This document shows positions 45,731 to 53,790 of a stretch of DNA of 62,552 nt, one piece after another. The DNA is taken from contig NZ_FPBH01000045.1 in the NCBI RefSeq assembly GCF_900116445.1, forward strand, positions 1 to 62,552, written 5' to 3'. A model generated the notes under the pieces. It was not told the origin of the DNA and ran no database searches. It saw nothing but the letters and a program-made list of their open reading frames with translations. How positions within the stretch are numbered: the first letter of the stretch is position 1; each line of letters starts with the position of its first letter. This DNA is from Paraburkholderia aspalathi. Its GTDB lineage: Bacteria > Pseudomonadota > Gammaproteobacteria > Burkholderiales > Burkholderiaceae. Position numbers and translations under genes: made by a program.

Positions 45731-46486
45731 GTGGGAGACCAAAATGATAAGCCTGTACTTGACCAAAGAGTATCGCAAAGTCCGGGCGCGGTGTTACGAG
45801 GTCTTCATGAACAATGTGCGCAAGTCGTAATTTCGTCAACGCAGGCCGCGAACGAGGCTCTCTTGGGTGAGAGTTACGTTTTCGCCAGCGATATTGAGGC
45901 GTGGCGAGAGGCGATTTCAGAGCATCCGGAAGCACAACTCTTAGCGGCTGCTGCTGCTGAATACGTGGTATCAATGCTCAACGTTTGCCAAGGACAGTAT
46001 CGCAACGGGTTTAAGGGTTTGCGCCTTGTCCTCGAACTATGCATCCAGAGCGTCCATCTTTCTGCAAACCTTGTATTGCGGGAAGAATGGCTGAGGGGTG
46101 AGAGGGACACGGTCTGGGCCAATTTGGTTGACCCTGAGGCCGGTCCGTTTAGTACGCGATTCTGCCGTGCGTTCTATCCGGAGTTGTGCGAGCACACGGC
46201 GCATTTCCGCCAGCTGGGCCAAACGCTCTATCGGGAGCTGTCTGAATGTATTCACGGAAACGTGCCGAATCAAATCCCCCTGCCGTCGAGCTTGCAGTTC
46301 TCGAAGGAGAGCTTTGACTTGTGGCATGAAAAGGCAAGGCTCGTGCGCCTCGTTGTTCACTTTGCTTTTGCCGTTAGGTATTTGCGCGTACTTCCAAAGC
46401 CGAAGCGCTCGATGATTGATAGCTTACTTCTGGACCAGCTGGGACACATCGAGGCAATCCGCGTCGAATGCACTTCTGGGGTTTGA
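45731..46486 (+). CDS. HEPN-like helical protein
   Basis: The 251-residue helical protein starts at GTG 45731, about 60 bases after the nuclease. LYRELSECIHGNV contains R168-x6-H175, which fits the HEPN R-x4-6-H pattern found in defence RNases. An earlier helical bundle (AAEYVVSMLNVCQGQYRNGF, LVLELCIQSVHLSANLVL) suits an all-alpha HEPN-type fold. Its stop is one base from the ATPase start. The pairing of a possible RNase with an ATPase suggests a two-gene sensor-effector unit. Confidence 0.6.
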   Translation: MGDQNDKPVLDQRVSQSPGAVLRGLHEQCAQVVISSTQAANEALLGESYVFASDIEAWREAISEHPEAQLLAAAAAEYVVSMLNVCQGQYRNGFKGLRLVLELCIQSVHLSANLVLREEWLRGERDTVWANLVDPEAGPFSTRFCRAFYPELCEHTAHFRQLGQTLYRELSECIHGNVPNQIPLPSSLQFSKESFDLWHEKARLVRLVVHFAFAVRYLRVLPKPKRSMIDSLLLDQLGHIEAIRVECTSGV

Positions 46487-46487
46487 A

Positions 46488-48110
46488 ATGAACGATTCAA
46501 AAAGCTTCATCATCCGAACGGAAGATCTCCGTCCCGAAGAAGTGTTAGGCCTGTTCGTTCCGACTGAGCGAGACCTGCAATTGACTGCGGGATTGAAGTC
46601 TCCGAGCCCTCTGATTCTTGAAGGGAGTCGCGGAACGGGCAAATCCTTCTTGCTGCGCGTCTGTGAACAGCAGCAGCTTGCGGAGTACGCGACCATGAAG
46701 GTCGTCCCGGTGTACGTTTCATTTGTCAAGAGCTCACTATTGAGCACGAGGAACGATCAGCAGTTCCAACACTGGATGCTGGCTCGCCTTGCTTCACGAG
46801 TCCTGCGCACCTTGTACCAACTAGGCCTGCTTGCAAAACCCACGGCGTCCGTAAACGTGCTTGCCGGCGGCACGTTAGGGCCGGCAGGAGAGGAGACTCC
46901 GTTAGAAAAGATCGCGCAACGTTTTGAGGATTCGTTCAAGAAGCCGGGTGAAGTGGTCGACGATGATGCCGTGCCGGACGTGGAATCGTTCAAGGATGCT
47001 ATTCAAGACTTGTGCGAGGAACTCGATCTGCGAAGAATCAATGTGCTGTTCGACGAGGCGGCGCATATTTTCAGACCTGAACAACAACGTCAGTTCTTCA
47101 CACTCTTTCGCGACCTTCGATCGCCGTACATGACATGTAACGCTGCGGTGTATCCCGGTGTCACTTCATACGGTCCATCGTTCGAGGCGATTCACGATGC
47201 GCAGATTGAGACGCTGAATCGAGACGTGTACGCGTCAACGTATCGGGAGCAGATGCGTGAGATTGTTCTCAGACAATCTGGTGCGGAACTGCAGAGCGAC
47301 ATCGAAAGGAATGGCGAAAACTTCGATGTGCTCGCCCTTGCTGTGAACGGTAATCCGAGGCTGCTACTTAAAACTGTTGCACTCGCAGGTCGACTTCGAT
47401 TCTCTGAAGTGCAGACTGTACTCAAGGACTTTTATCGAAGCTCGATATGGGCGGAGCATAGCGCTCTTGCGGAACGCTATCCCGGTCACAAGGAACTTAT
47501 TGACTGGGGGCGCGTGTTTGTAGAACAGTATGCAATCCCTGATGCGATCCAAAAGAACGAAATATGGAAGGCGGAAGGGAAGCCTGAACGCACATGCTAC
47601 CTTTGGGTTCATCGCGACACACCGGAGGCTGTGAAGGAAGCGCTCCGCTTGCTTACCTACACCGGCGTGCTTACAAAGCTGGACTCTGGCGTCGTGGCAA
47701 CGCGTCGCGAGGTCGGCGTTCGCTACGCCATCAACATTGGCTGTCTGGCTGCACCATCTGCAAATCCCATCGCATTTATATCGGAACTGCGACGTGGGCT
47801 GACCATCAAGAGATATACGGAATACGGACAGAATTTCCCGGCATTTGTGGAGATTGCCGGCCGCGTCGGGAAGATGGTCGACGCCGATATCTCGACTGCA
47901 TTGGAGCGCCTGCTCGGCGAACCGACCACTGTGCTTGATCTAACGGACCATCAGCAAGCGGCACTGAAATCGATTGGCATATCAACAGTAGGCCAAGCTC
48001 TGACTTCGTCGGAGGCGACGTTCCAAAAAGCGATGTATATCGGTCCTGTGCGATCGCGAAAGATGATGAATATTGTCAACGCAGCTGTATTTGAATTCCT
48101 GTCCGGCTGA
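46488..48110 (+). CDS. P-loop ATPase with C-terminal helix-hairpin-helix-like domain
   Basis: The 540-residue protein has Walker A GSRGTGKS at 46-53 and Walker B RINVLFDEAAHIF near 185. The sensor and lid regions are of ORC/STAND type (RDLRSPYMTCNAAVYPGV; LALAVNGNPRLLLKTVALAG). The last about 60 residues (QAALKSIGISTVGQALTSSE, KAMYIGPVRSRKMMNIVN) look like a helix-hairpin-helix or RNA-polymerase alpha CTD-like DNA-binding fold. It starts one base after the HEPN-like gene stop, so the two are one operon. It may sense DNA and control the HEPN partner; this is inference. Confidence 0.8.
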   Translation: MNDSKSFIIRTEDLRPEEVLGLFVPTERDLQLTAGLKSPSPLILEGSRGTGKSFLLRVCEQQQLAEYATMKVVPVYVSFVKSSLLSTRNDQQFQHWMLARLASRVLRTLYQLGLLAKPTASVNVLAGGTLGPAGEETPLEKIAQRFEDSFKKPGEVVDDDAVPDVESFKDAIQDLCEELDLRRINVLFDEAAHIFRPEQQRQFFTLFRDLRSPYMTCNAAVYPGVTSYGPSFEAIHDAQIETLNRDVYASTYREQMREIVLRQSGAELQSDIERNGENFDVLALAVNGNPRLLLKTVALAGRLRFSEVQTVLKDFYRSSIWAEHSALAERYPGHKELIDWGRVFVEQYAIPDAIQKNEIWKAEGKPERTCYLWVHRDTPEAVKEALRLLTYTGVLTKLDSGVVATRREVGVRYAINIGCLAAPSANPIAFISELRRGLTIKRYTEYGQNFPAFVEIAGRVGKMVDADISTALERLLGEPTTVLDLTDHQQAALKSIGISTVGQALTSSEATFQKAMYIGPVRSRKMMNIVNAAVFEFLSG

Positions 48111-48317
48111 ACCTAGACAAGCTTTCAAAAAACCACCTTCGAGCACATGTTTGACTCCATGTGCGCTGTCGTCTTGTTGCTGTCGGCGCAGTTCTATACC
48201 GAGGAAGTCGTGACGGAATGACATCTGCTATCGGGCGGCTATTTTCGCATCGGGTTGCCTAGTGAAAATGCCAGTTCGAGTCCGGTCCTAGCGGTTTCCA
48301 CACCTTTTTCGTTCCGA

Positions 48318-48880
48318 CTATCGCGAGAGATAGACCTCGACCGACCGCAAGATATCGATCACGTCTGCGGCACCTATGAAATCAAAGAGAACCGGCCCGG
48401 TCAGGTTAGGCATGATCTCGTACACAGTTCCCAGCGGGCTCTTCACGGCCGCATTGCGGTTGTGGGCCGGATGCTTCGCCGAGCGTTTCTTACCCTCGTC
48501 GGTGATATTGAACGTGTTGCCGTGGGCGATGCCATTGCGCAGGTGATAGACCAGCTCAAGGTTCAGTGCGTGGTCGAAGTATCGATGATCGCGGGTTTCA
48601 TCCCCTAACATCAATAGCGCGCCCATAGCCCAAGCGCGAAGGAAGTGCCTTTGGAGGTCGTGATCCTCGCGAAGCAAGTCGAGATAAAACCGGAGATCGA
48701 GAAGTGTGAAACGTGCCGTCCTTTCGGTTGATGTCTTCCGCCCAAAACCTTCGCGGGCGGCAGCGAATAGATCGACAGCGGATTGTCGGCAACCAGGTGT
48801 GCTACCAGGAAGGCGTAGTATCCGTCCAACAGGGCGTGGGCTATTCGCGCGACGGCAAGTTAAATAGGATCGACGGCCAT
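48318..48880 (-). pseudogene. HEPN-like gene inactivated by a stop codon and a frameshift
   Basis: AAAGGAAAAGGAG precedes ATG 48880, which reads MAVDPI then TAA (48860-48862). The same frame continues LAVARIAHALLDGYYAFLVA to about 48760. A second frame then gives REGFGRKTSTERTARFTLLD, LRFYLDLLREDHDLQRHFLR, and LVYHLRNGIAHGNTFNI, ending at 48318. RNGIAH is an R-x4-H motif like those of the two HEPN-like genes of the island. One nonsense codon and one indel separate it from an intact gene of about 185 residues. It lies just downstream of the integrase on the same strand. Confidence 0.58.
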
Positions 48881-48958
48881 GCTCCTTTTCCTTTACTAAG
48901 TCGGCTCAACGTTCGTGCCTGCCCGTCCTGCTTCTTCGCCACTTCCGCGTCGTTCGAT

Positions 48959-49945
48959 TCAATATGCCACTTTAAACGTTGGCGAATCCTCGAGGCGGCT
49001 CCTGCGCCGGTCGTAGATCCGCGTGGTCGCGATGTTCGCGTGGCCGAGCCATTCCTGCACCTTCGCAATGTCGGCGTCGTGGTCGAGCGCGTTGGTCGCC
49101 GCGGTCGCACGCAGGCTGTGTACCCCGAAGCCCTCCACGCTGATCCGTGCTTGCCCCGCATACGCGACCACGCACTTGTATACGCCGTCGGCCGTGATCG
49201 CCTTGCCGGTTTTTCGGGTCGGCTGGAATAAGTCGGCGTCCGGTTTCTTCGCGTGGCCGGCTGCTTCCAGGTAGGTGTAGAGCCGTTCCGCGCTAGCCGG
49301 ATGAAGCGGAACGTACCGGGTCTTGCCACCCTTGCCGTGGACGCGCAGGTGCGGCACGCCGCGGCGATCATGAATATCGCGAACCTTTAACAGGCAAAGC
49401 TCCTCGCGACGCAGCCCGTGGTACAGCAGCACGGCGAGCATCGCACGGTCACGCTGCCCCTTGAGCGTCGCGGGATCGGGCGCATCGAGTAGCGCACGGG
49501 CCTGATTGTCCCCGAGCGCTGGCGTCCTGCCCTCGTTACTGTCGGCCTTGGGACGCTTCGCGCCCCTGACCGGATTGAAATCGACGGCGTTCTTTTCACA
49601 CAGGTATTCGAACAGCGATGACAGCGCGGCGAGCTTGCGCCGGATCGTTGCGCCGGACAATGCACGCTCCTCGAGCACTTTTCGCCAGGCGAGCACATGG
49701 GCGCGGGTGACGATGCGGAATTCGTCCGGTTGCCGGATCCCGGCAAAACCCATGAAGTCCTGCAGATCGGTCTGGTACGCACGGCGCGTGCGTGGATTGT
49801 CGAGATTGGCAAACCATTCGGCTTCAGCCGGGACAGCCGCGAGCTGGTGGAATTCGGCAGCCGTCAGCGGCCGGTCAAGACGCGCAGTGAGTTCGCGGCG
49901 GCCAGCCGCGGACGCGGCATTGATTGCACCCCTGGTCCCGGTCAT
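48959..49945 (-). CDS. Tyrosine recombinase/integrase
   Basis: The 328-residue protein has an N-terminal SAM-like core-binding domain (NPRTRRAYQTDLQDFMGFAG). The catalytic domain has all the key residues: Arg in LYHGLRREEL, Lys in HGKGGKTRYV, His-x-x-Arg in VHSLRATAA, His in LGHANIATT, and nucleophile Tyr in RIYDRRR. It is close in size to XerC/XerD and to chromosomal-island integrases. It lies between the methyltransferase/HEPN module and the Gabija-like pair and probably mobilised part of the island. No attachment site could be identified. Confidence 0.95.
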   Translation of the reverse strand: MTGTRGAINAASAAGRRELTARLDRPLTAAEFHQLAAVPAEAEWFANLDNPRTRRAYQTDLQDFMGFAGIRQPDEFRIVTRAHVLAWRKVLEERALSGATIRRKLAALSSLFEYLCEKNAVDFNPVRGAKRPKADSNEGRTPALGDNQARALLDAPDPATLKGQRDRAMLAVLLYHGLRREELCLLKVRDIHDRRGVPHLRVHGKGGKTRYVPLHPASAERLYTYLEAAGHAKKPDADLFQPTRKTGKAITADGVYKCVVAYAGQARISVEGFGVHSLRATAATNALDHDADIAKVQEWLGHANIATTRIYDRRRSRLEDSPTFKVAY

Positions 49946-49970
49946 CGGTGAGGTCTCCCTGTTATGACGC

Positions 49971-50162
49971 TTACAGGATGCGCAGGTTGCGGATCCTGCC
50001 GATCCTGGGAGACCGCTCGCGGATCAGCCCGGCGATGTATTCCGGCAGCAGCGCGCGTGGCACGCTGACCGGTACGTCGGTGACGAGCTGGTCAGGCACC
50101 TGGGCGATGAAGTCGTCCGGCGCATCGGCGAGGCTGTGTTCGTAGCTGACGCGGTAGTCCAT
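49971..50162 (-). CDS. Small hypothetical protein upstream of the integrase
   Basis: The 63-residue protein MDYRVSYEHSLADAPDDFIA continues to PVSVPRALLPEYIAGLIRER and a basic end. It starts at ATG 50162 with AAGGAAACAGG just before it and ends 25 bases before the integrase gene, so co-transcription is likely. It may be a small regulator of recombination. No family was recognised. Confidence 0.55.
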   Translation of the reverse strand: MDYRVSYEHSLADAPDDFIAQVPDQLVTDVPVSVPRALLPEYIAGLIRERSPRIGRIRNLRIL

Positions 50163-50238
50163 CCTGTTTCCTTGCTGTGCGGCGGTCGGCCGCGAATCCG
50201 GAGAGGCACCTGAACCATTGAACCGGGGCCTATTGTTT

Positions 50239-50356
50239 CTGGCGGATATCGCGTAGTATTTCGCCAGTGGGCGTTCGTGCGCCCCGACTCTTCGCAAAAG
50301 GCCGCCATTCGTGCGGCCTTTTGCATTGCTGACCCGCCCCTCGAGGCGGGTTTTTT
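50239..50356 (+). ncRNA. Candidate structured small RNA or leader
   Basis: Four stem-loops follow each other on the plus strand: 50239-50246/50260-50267 (8 bp with one G-U), 50269-50273/50280-50284 (5 bp), 50294-50305/50313-50324 (12 bp perfect), and the terminator 50333-50338/50345-50350 with six T. The segment lies between a leftward gene (50162) and a small rightward frame (50373), with no coding frame of its own. It could be a free small RNA or a leader for the downstream peptide. No known RNA family was recognised. Confidence 0.4.
50333..50356 (+). terminator. Rho-independent terminator
   Basis: CCCGCC pairs with GGCGGG across a 6-base loop and is followed directly by TTTTTT. It is a textbook intrinsic terminator on the plus strand, with no protein gene upstream on that strand for over 2 kb, which is the main support for a small RNA here. 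Confidence 0.75.
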
Positions 50357-50372
50357 ATTGGCACAAGCAAAA

Positions 50373-50498
50373 ATGAAAAAGGTCGATCGGACCCGGATCA
50401 TCGTCGCCCTCATCCATGCATTCGCGGCAATTACGGTTGCCGCCATTCATGCGCATGAGACGATCATGGTGGCCCAGATCCAGCACCTCGTTCACTAA
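50373..50498 (+). CDS. Possible 41-residue membrane peptide
   Basis: The frame begins 17 bases after the terminator: MKKVDRTRIIVALIHAFAAI, then a second hydrophobic stretch with several His. It would form one membrane helix. There is no ribosome site, so it may be chance. Confidence 0.28.
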   Translation: MKKVDRTRIIVALIHAFAAITVAAIHAHETIMVAQIQHLVH

Positions 50499-50866
50499 GC
50501 GCCAATCCCGATAGTTCTCTCCGTCACCCCGTTGTCCGTGACGGGTCGGTGATTTTTTGGCCACTGACCTGTCGGCCATGCTGCTGACCAATCTACTCTT
50601 GATAACATATTTTATCAATAGTAACTCCGGGCGCCCGGGAACCTGGCCAGACACGCCTTCAGGCGGGGGGCGTCAGGATCCGGACCTTTTCGTACACGAG
50701 GTCCAGGTGGCGTTCCGAAGGTCGCCGATCGACCACTTTATAGCGGTCTTTCAGTGAGAGGCAGCGACTCCGAACTGTCGGACATTCTCCTGACGGGCGA
50801 ACTCCTGCGACTCCAGATTGGTACGGCGGATGTGGAGCAGGTAACACATTCGAGTGATGGAACAGA
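50499..50866. other. Intergenic region
   Basis: About 370 bases with short frames on both strands. The leftward frame ending near 50659 (LKDRYKVVDRRPSERHLDLV) looks protein-like over about 30 residues but has no clear start. An A/T-rich patch near 50600-50625 could be a promoter. Confidence 0.35.
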
Positions 50867-51973
50867 TTAATTCTCAAGTTCCATGCATTCCGCGGTCACC
50901 ACCGCTGGCCTCCAAAAGGGCAAGGAAGATGAGCCTGCTTTATCCAGAACGATTGCAACGCTCTGCCTCGCCCTCGTAACTGCAACGTAGAAGCTGGAAG
51001 CGGAGTTAGCCTCTAGATAGGTGCCAGATGCGACGAATTTGGCAATCGGCGCGGTCGGGACTATCAGAACGCGTTCATAGGTCATGCCCTTTGAAACCTT
51101 GAAATTGAGATAGTCAAGGTCGAAGGCCTTGCCTGAACTGACGCTGTGCCGCAGACATTGAGGCTGGAAGAGGCGAACGTATTCGGTGACGTGCTTCGTC
51201 GAAACCAGAAACACGCCATCGTGCTCTGTGACCGTTTCGTTCTTGGATTGCGTCTCGGGGAAACTCCAGGACGGGTCGAAGATGCTGTCGGAGAATTTCG
51301 CGACGACGGGATGGCATCGCCAGGTCGTCACGCTCTCCAAGATCTCAAGCAGTCCTTTTGACTGACGCTCGCGCGCCCATTTAATTGCTCCGTTGTAAGA
51401 ATACTTTGCATTCTTGGAGCTACGCGGGTTTGTCGCCAGCACCGACTGTCGGATGTCACCGACCATGCGGATGTCGATCGAAGAATGCAGCAGCACATCG
51501 ATGATTTCCCAGTCGTGGGCGCTGAGATCCTGAACCTCATCGATTAGGATTTCGTCGTAGATGCACTCCAGCCTCCTCAGGAGTGCCCCCTTGCTTTCTG
51601 CAACCAGCTCGTGAGCAAGGCGGCCAAGTTCACACCCGTATGCAGCGCCGTTGGAGTCCAGGAATCGACCGATACCGGTTGCCATACGATAAGGTCGCCC
51701 GTCGAAATTGAAGCCGAGGACGCGCTGTCCGGCGAACTTGAATGGCAAGAAAGGCCTTGCGAAATGTCGAAGCAGGAACGTAAACCAGCCCATCACTTCG
51801 ATACAATGGTGATTTCCTGCGTGCTGTTTCAGCCGGCTGATCAGCTCTTCCTGATTGGCCTGTGTATACGTCAGAACCAGCACACGGCGCTCGTGCGGCA
51901 GCGACGCGCAGTGCTCAACGAGGCCTTGTGTCTTACGAGAGCCTGCGACTGCCAGCGTCAAATGGTTAACCAT
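50867..51973 (-). CDS. Short UvrD-like helicase (GajB-like)
   Basis: The 368-residue SF1 helicase has Walker A LAVAGSRKTQG near residue 8, motif Ia VLVLTYTQANQEEL, Walker B EILIDEVQDLSAHDW, motif III RMVGDIRQSV, and C-terminal motifs SKGMTYERVLI and FYVAVTRARQSV. The Walker A has Arg where UvrD has Gly (GSRKT rather than GSGKT). Its start ATG 51973 overlaps the OLD gene by eight bases. A UvrD-like helicase behind an OLD nuclease is the Gabija arrangement, but this one is about 125 residues shorter than the well-studied GajB. Confidence 0.82.
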   Translation of the reverse strand: MVNHLTLAVAGSRKTQGLVEHCASLPHERRVLVLTYTQANQEELISRLKQHAGNHHCIEVMGWFTFLLRHFARPFLPFKFAGQRVLGFNFDGRPYRMATGIGRFLDSNGAAYGCELGRLAHELVAESKGALLRRLECIYDEILIDEVQDLSAHDWEIIDVLLHSSIDIRMVGDIRQSVLATNPRSSKNAKYSYNGAIKWARERQSKGLLEILESVTTWRCHPVVAKFSDSIFDPSWSFPETQSKNETVTEHDGVFLVSTKHVTEYVRLFQPQCLRHSVSSGKAFDLDYLNFKVSKGMTYERVLIVPTAPIAKFVASGTYLEANSASSFYVAVTRARQSVAIVLDKAGSSSLPFWRPAVVTAECMELEN

Positions 51974-53567
51974 GGGCAAACTTGACCGCGTCGAGCATGT
52001 AGGCCGGTGGAACGATCTTTTTGCTGGCAGCGCTGATCCGAAGTGCCGCCTCGGTTTTCTCCCGGGTCATCCATTTCAGCAGGTCTGCGTGAGCAGCAAT
52101 CCCGAGAATGTCACGCAGCAAGGTCTCACCGCTATGGTGAACCAGCTGAGGCTCAAGCGTTTTGCCGTGAACGACCTCACCAATGAAGACTTCGCGTTCG
52201 CCCTTCTTTAGCCACGCATCTAGAGGGCCACGAAGTTCAGCTGGATCAACGCCATCGTTGTCCCGAAGAGCGGTTATCGGCTTGTTGAGTGCAGCACACA
52301 GTTCAAGACCACGTGCCAGCGAGAGGCCACGCATACTCAGAACGTCGATCCCGCACTCCATAGGACGCTTGCCGTACATGTCTTGGAATATCCGTTCGAA
52401 CACGATCTCATCGGATGGACCTTCGACCAGTACGATCTTGTGCGCGAGGACGATGCGCAGGGTGTCGTATCCCGGCAGCCTCTTGAAGTAGTTGACTGTT
52501 TCCGGGTCTAGAATCGAAAGCTTGGCAGCGACATCATTGCCCATCAAAAGAAGGGCATCCAGTCCCAAGCGGTTGAGCACGAATGAGCTATGTGTAGTGA
52601 CGAACAGTTGTTGCTGCTCACCCGCAAGTGACTCGATTCTCGACATCAGGGTGACGAGGCTTGTGTGTGTCAAATGATTCTCGGGCTCTTCGATCATGAC
52701 GAACTTGGCGCTTCCGGCGTGACGGCTCATCGCGAGCGAGATTTTGATCGCCGATTGCTGCCCCTGACCGGACATGCTGAACGGCACGTCTTCAACGTGC
52801 GGAGTGACAACACCTTCCCACGACGTTCTCGCACTTTGGTCCATTGCGAGCGCGATTGGCCGGCTGTGCAAGGTTGCGTGCACGGAACTCATCCTGGTAT
52901 TGACCGCGTTCAACGCTGTCTTTGACATTGAAGCCTTTACGCGGCGGTATTCAAGCGAAATCTGTGCTCGCTCAGCGGGCTCCAATTGATCGCCGAGGAT
53001 TTGGCGCAGGTGATAGTCAATCCCGGACGACGTTCGGACGGTGTGTGAGTTAATGACGGCCGTGGCCAGCACTTTCGGCCGCGTCGTCAGCTCCTTGTCT
53101 GCAAAAGATCGCCAGTCACAGCGGTAGTACTCAACGGGCAGAAGAGAGGTCGGAGATGTGGCCCATTCCTCCAGTTCTGTCGCGTACTCCGGATTCGCCG
53201 AAACCCGCATAGTCACGCCGGGACACGCGGTTGTCGGCACATGCGAGTTAATTGCACCACACAAGCTTTGCAGCTCGGGAAGGTCTTCGAAAGACAGCTC
53301 AATCAATATCTCTGGAAAACTGACCGGGACACCGCTGGCTCTCTTCTTGACGAACTCTTCAACGACGGCCGTGTTAAACCAATGCGGATTCAGCTCTTCG
53401 GAGACGCTGCGGCCGTTGATCCGGCCAGTGAGCGCAAGCGCGACAGCCTCCATGAGTGTTGACTTGCCAGACTCGTTGGCTCCGACGATCAGGTTGAATT
53501 TCCGGTTCGGTTCAACCGTCAGATTCTTATGGATGCGGTAACCTTGAATCTTAATTTTGCGAATCAC
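51966..53567 (-). CDS. OLD-family nuclease, GajA-like
   Basis: The 533-residue protein is taken from GTG 53567, which has an ideal GGAGGAGG site; ATG 53582 would add five residues and has none. ATPase half: Walker A LIVGANESGKSTLMEA, signature-like FSMSGQGQQSAIKISLAM, Walker B KFVMIEEPENHL, TTHSSFV. TOPRIM half: IVLVEGPSDEIVF with the catalytic Glu, then DxD in TALRDNDGVD. With the helicase gene that overlaps its end it makes a two-gene Gabija-like system. GajA is a nicking endonuclease held inactive by nucleotides and released during phage infection. Confidence 0.87.
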   Translation of the reverse strand: MIRKIKIQGYRIHKNLTVEPNRKFNLIVGANESGKSTLMEAVALALTGRINGRSVSEELNPHWFNTAVVEEFVKKRASGVPVSFPEILIELSFEDLPELQSLCGAINSHVPTTACPGVTMRVSANPEYATELEEWATSPTSLLPVEYYRCDWRSFADKELTTRPKVLATAVINSHTVRTSSGIDYHLRQILGDQLEPAERAQISLEYRRVKASMSKTALNAVNTRMSSVHATLHSRPIALAMDQSARTSWEGVVTPHVEDVPFSMSGQGQQSAIKISLAMSRHAGSAKFVMIEEPENHLTHTSLVTLMSRIESLAGEQQQLFVTTHSSFVLNRLGLDALLLMGNDVAAKLSILDPETVNYFKRLPGYDTLRIVLAHKIVLVEGPSDEIVFERIFQDMYGKRPMECGIDVLSMRGLSLARGLELCAALNKPITALRDNDGVDPAELRGPLDAWLKKGEREVFIGEVVHGKTLEPQLVHHSGETLLRDILGIAAHADLLKWMTREKTEAALRISAASKKIVPPAYMLDAVKFAHG

Positions 53568-53790
53568 CCCGTCCTCCTCCATCGCCCCTTTTCAGGGGAC
53601 GCGCTGTGTTCGTTCGGACGCGCCGGATGTATGTCTATGAGCCCGGCCGCACGGTTCGAATTGTCAACGATTCCCGCGTGATTGTCGAAGGTCTGCTTCT
53701 AGCCGCACGGAGCCTTTCTTTATTGGGCGACGGTTCGACCTGCTTATGTGCACCAAGGCTGAGCCCAATGTCGTTCTCGACTTGTGCTGC

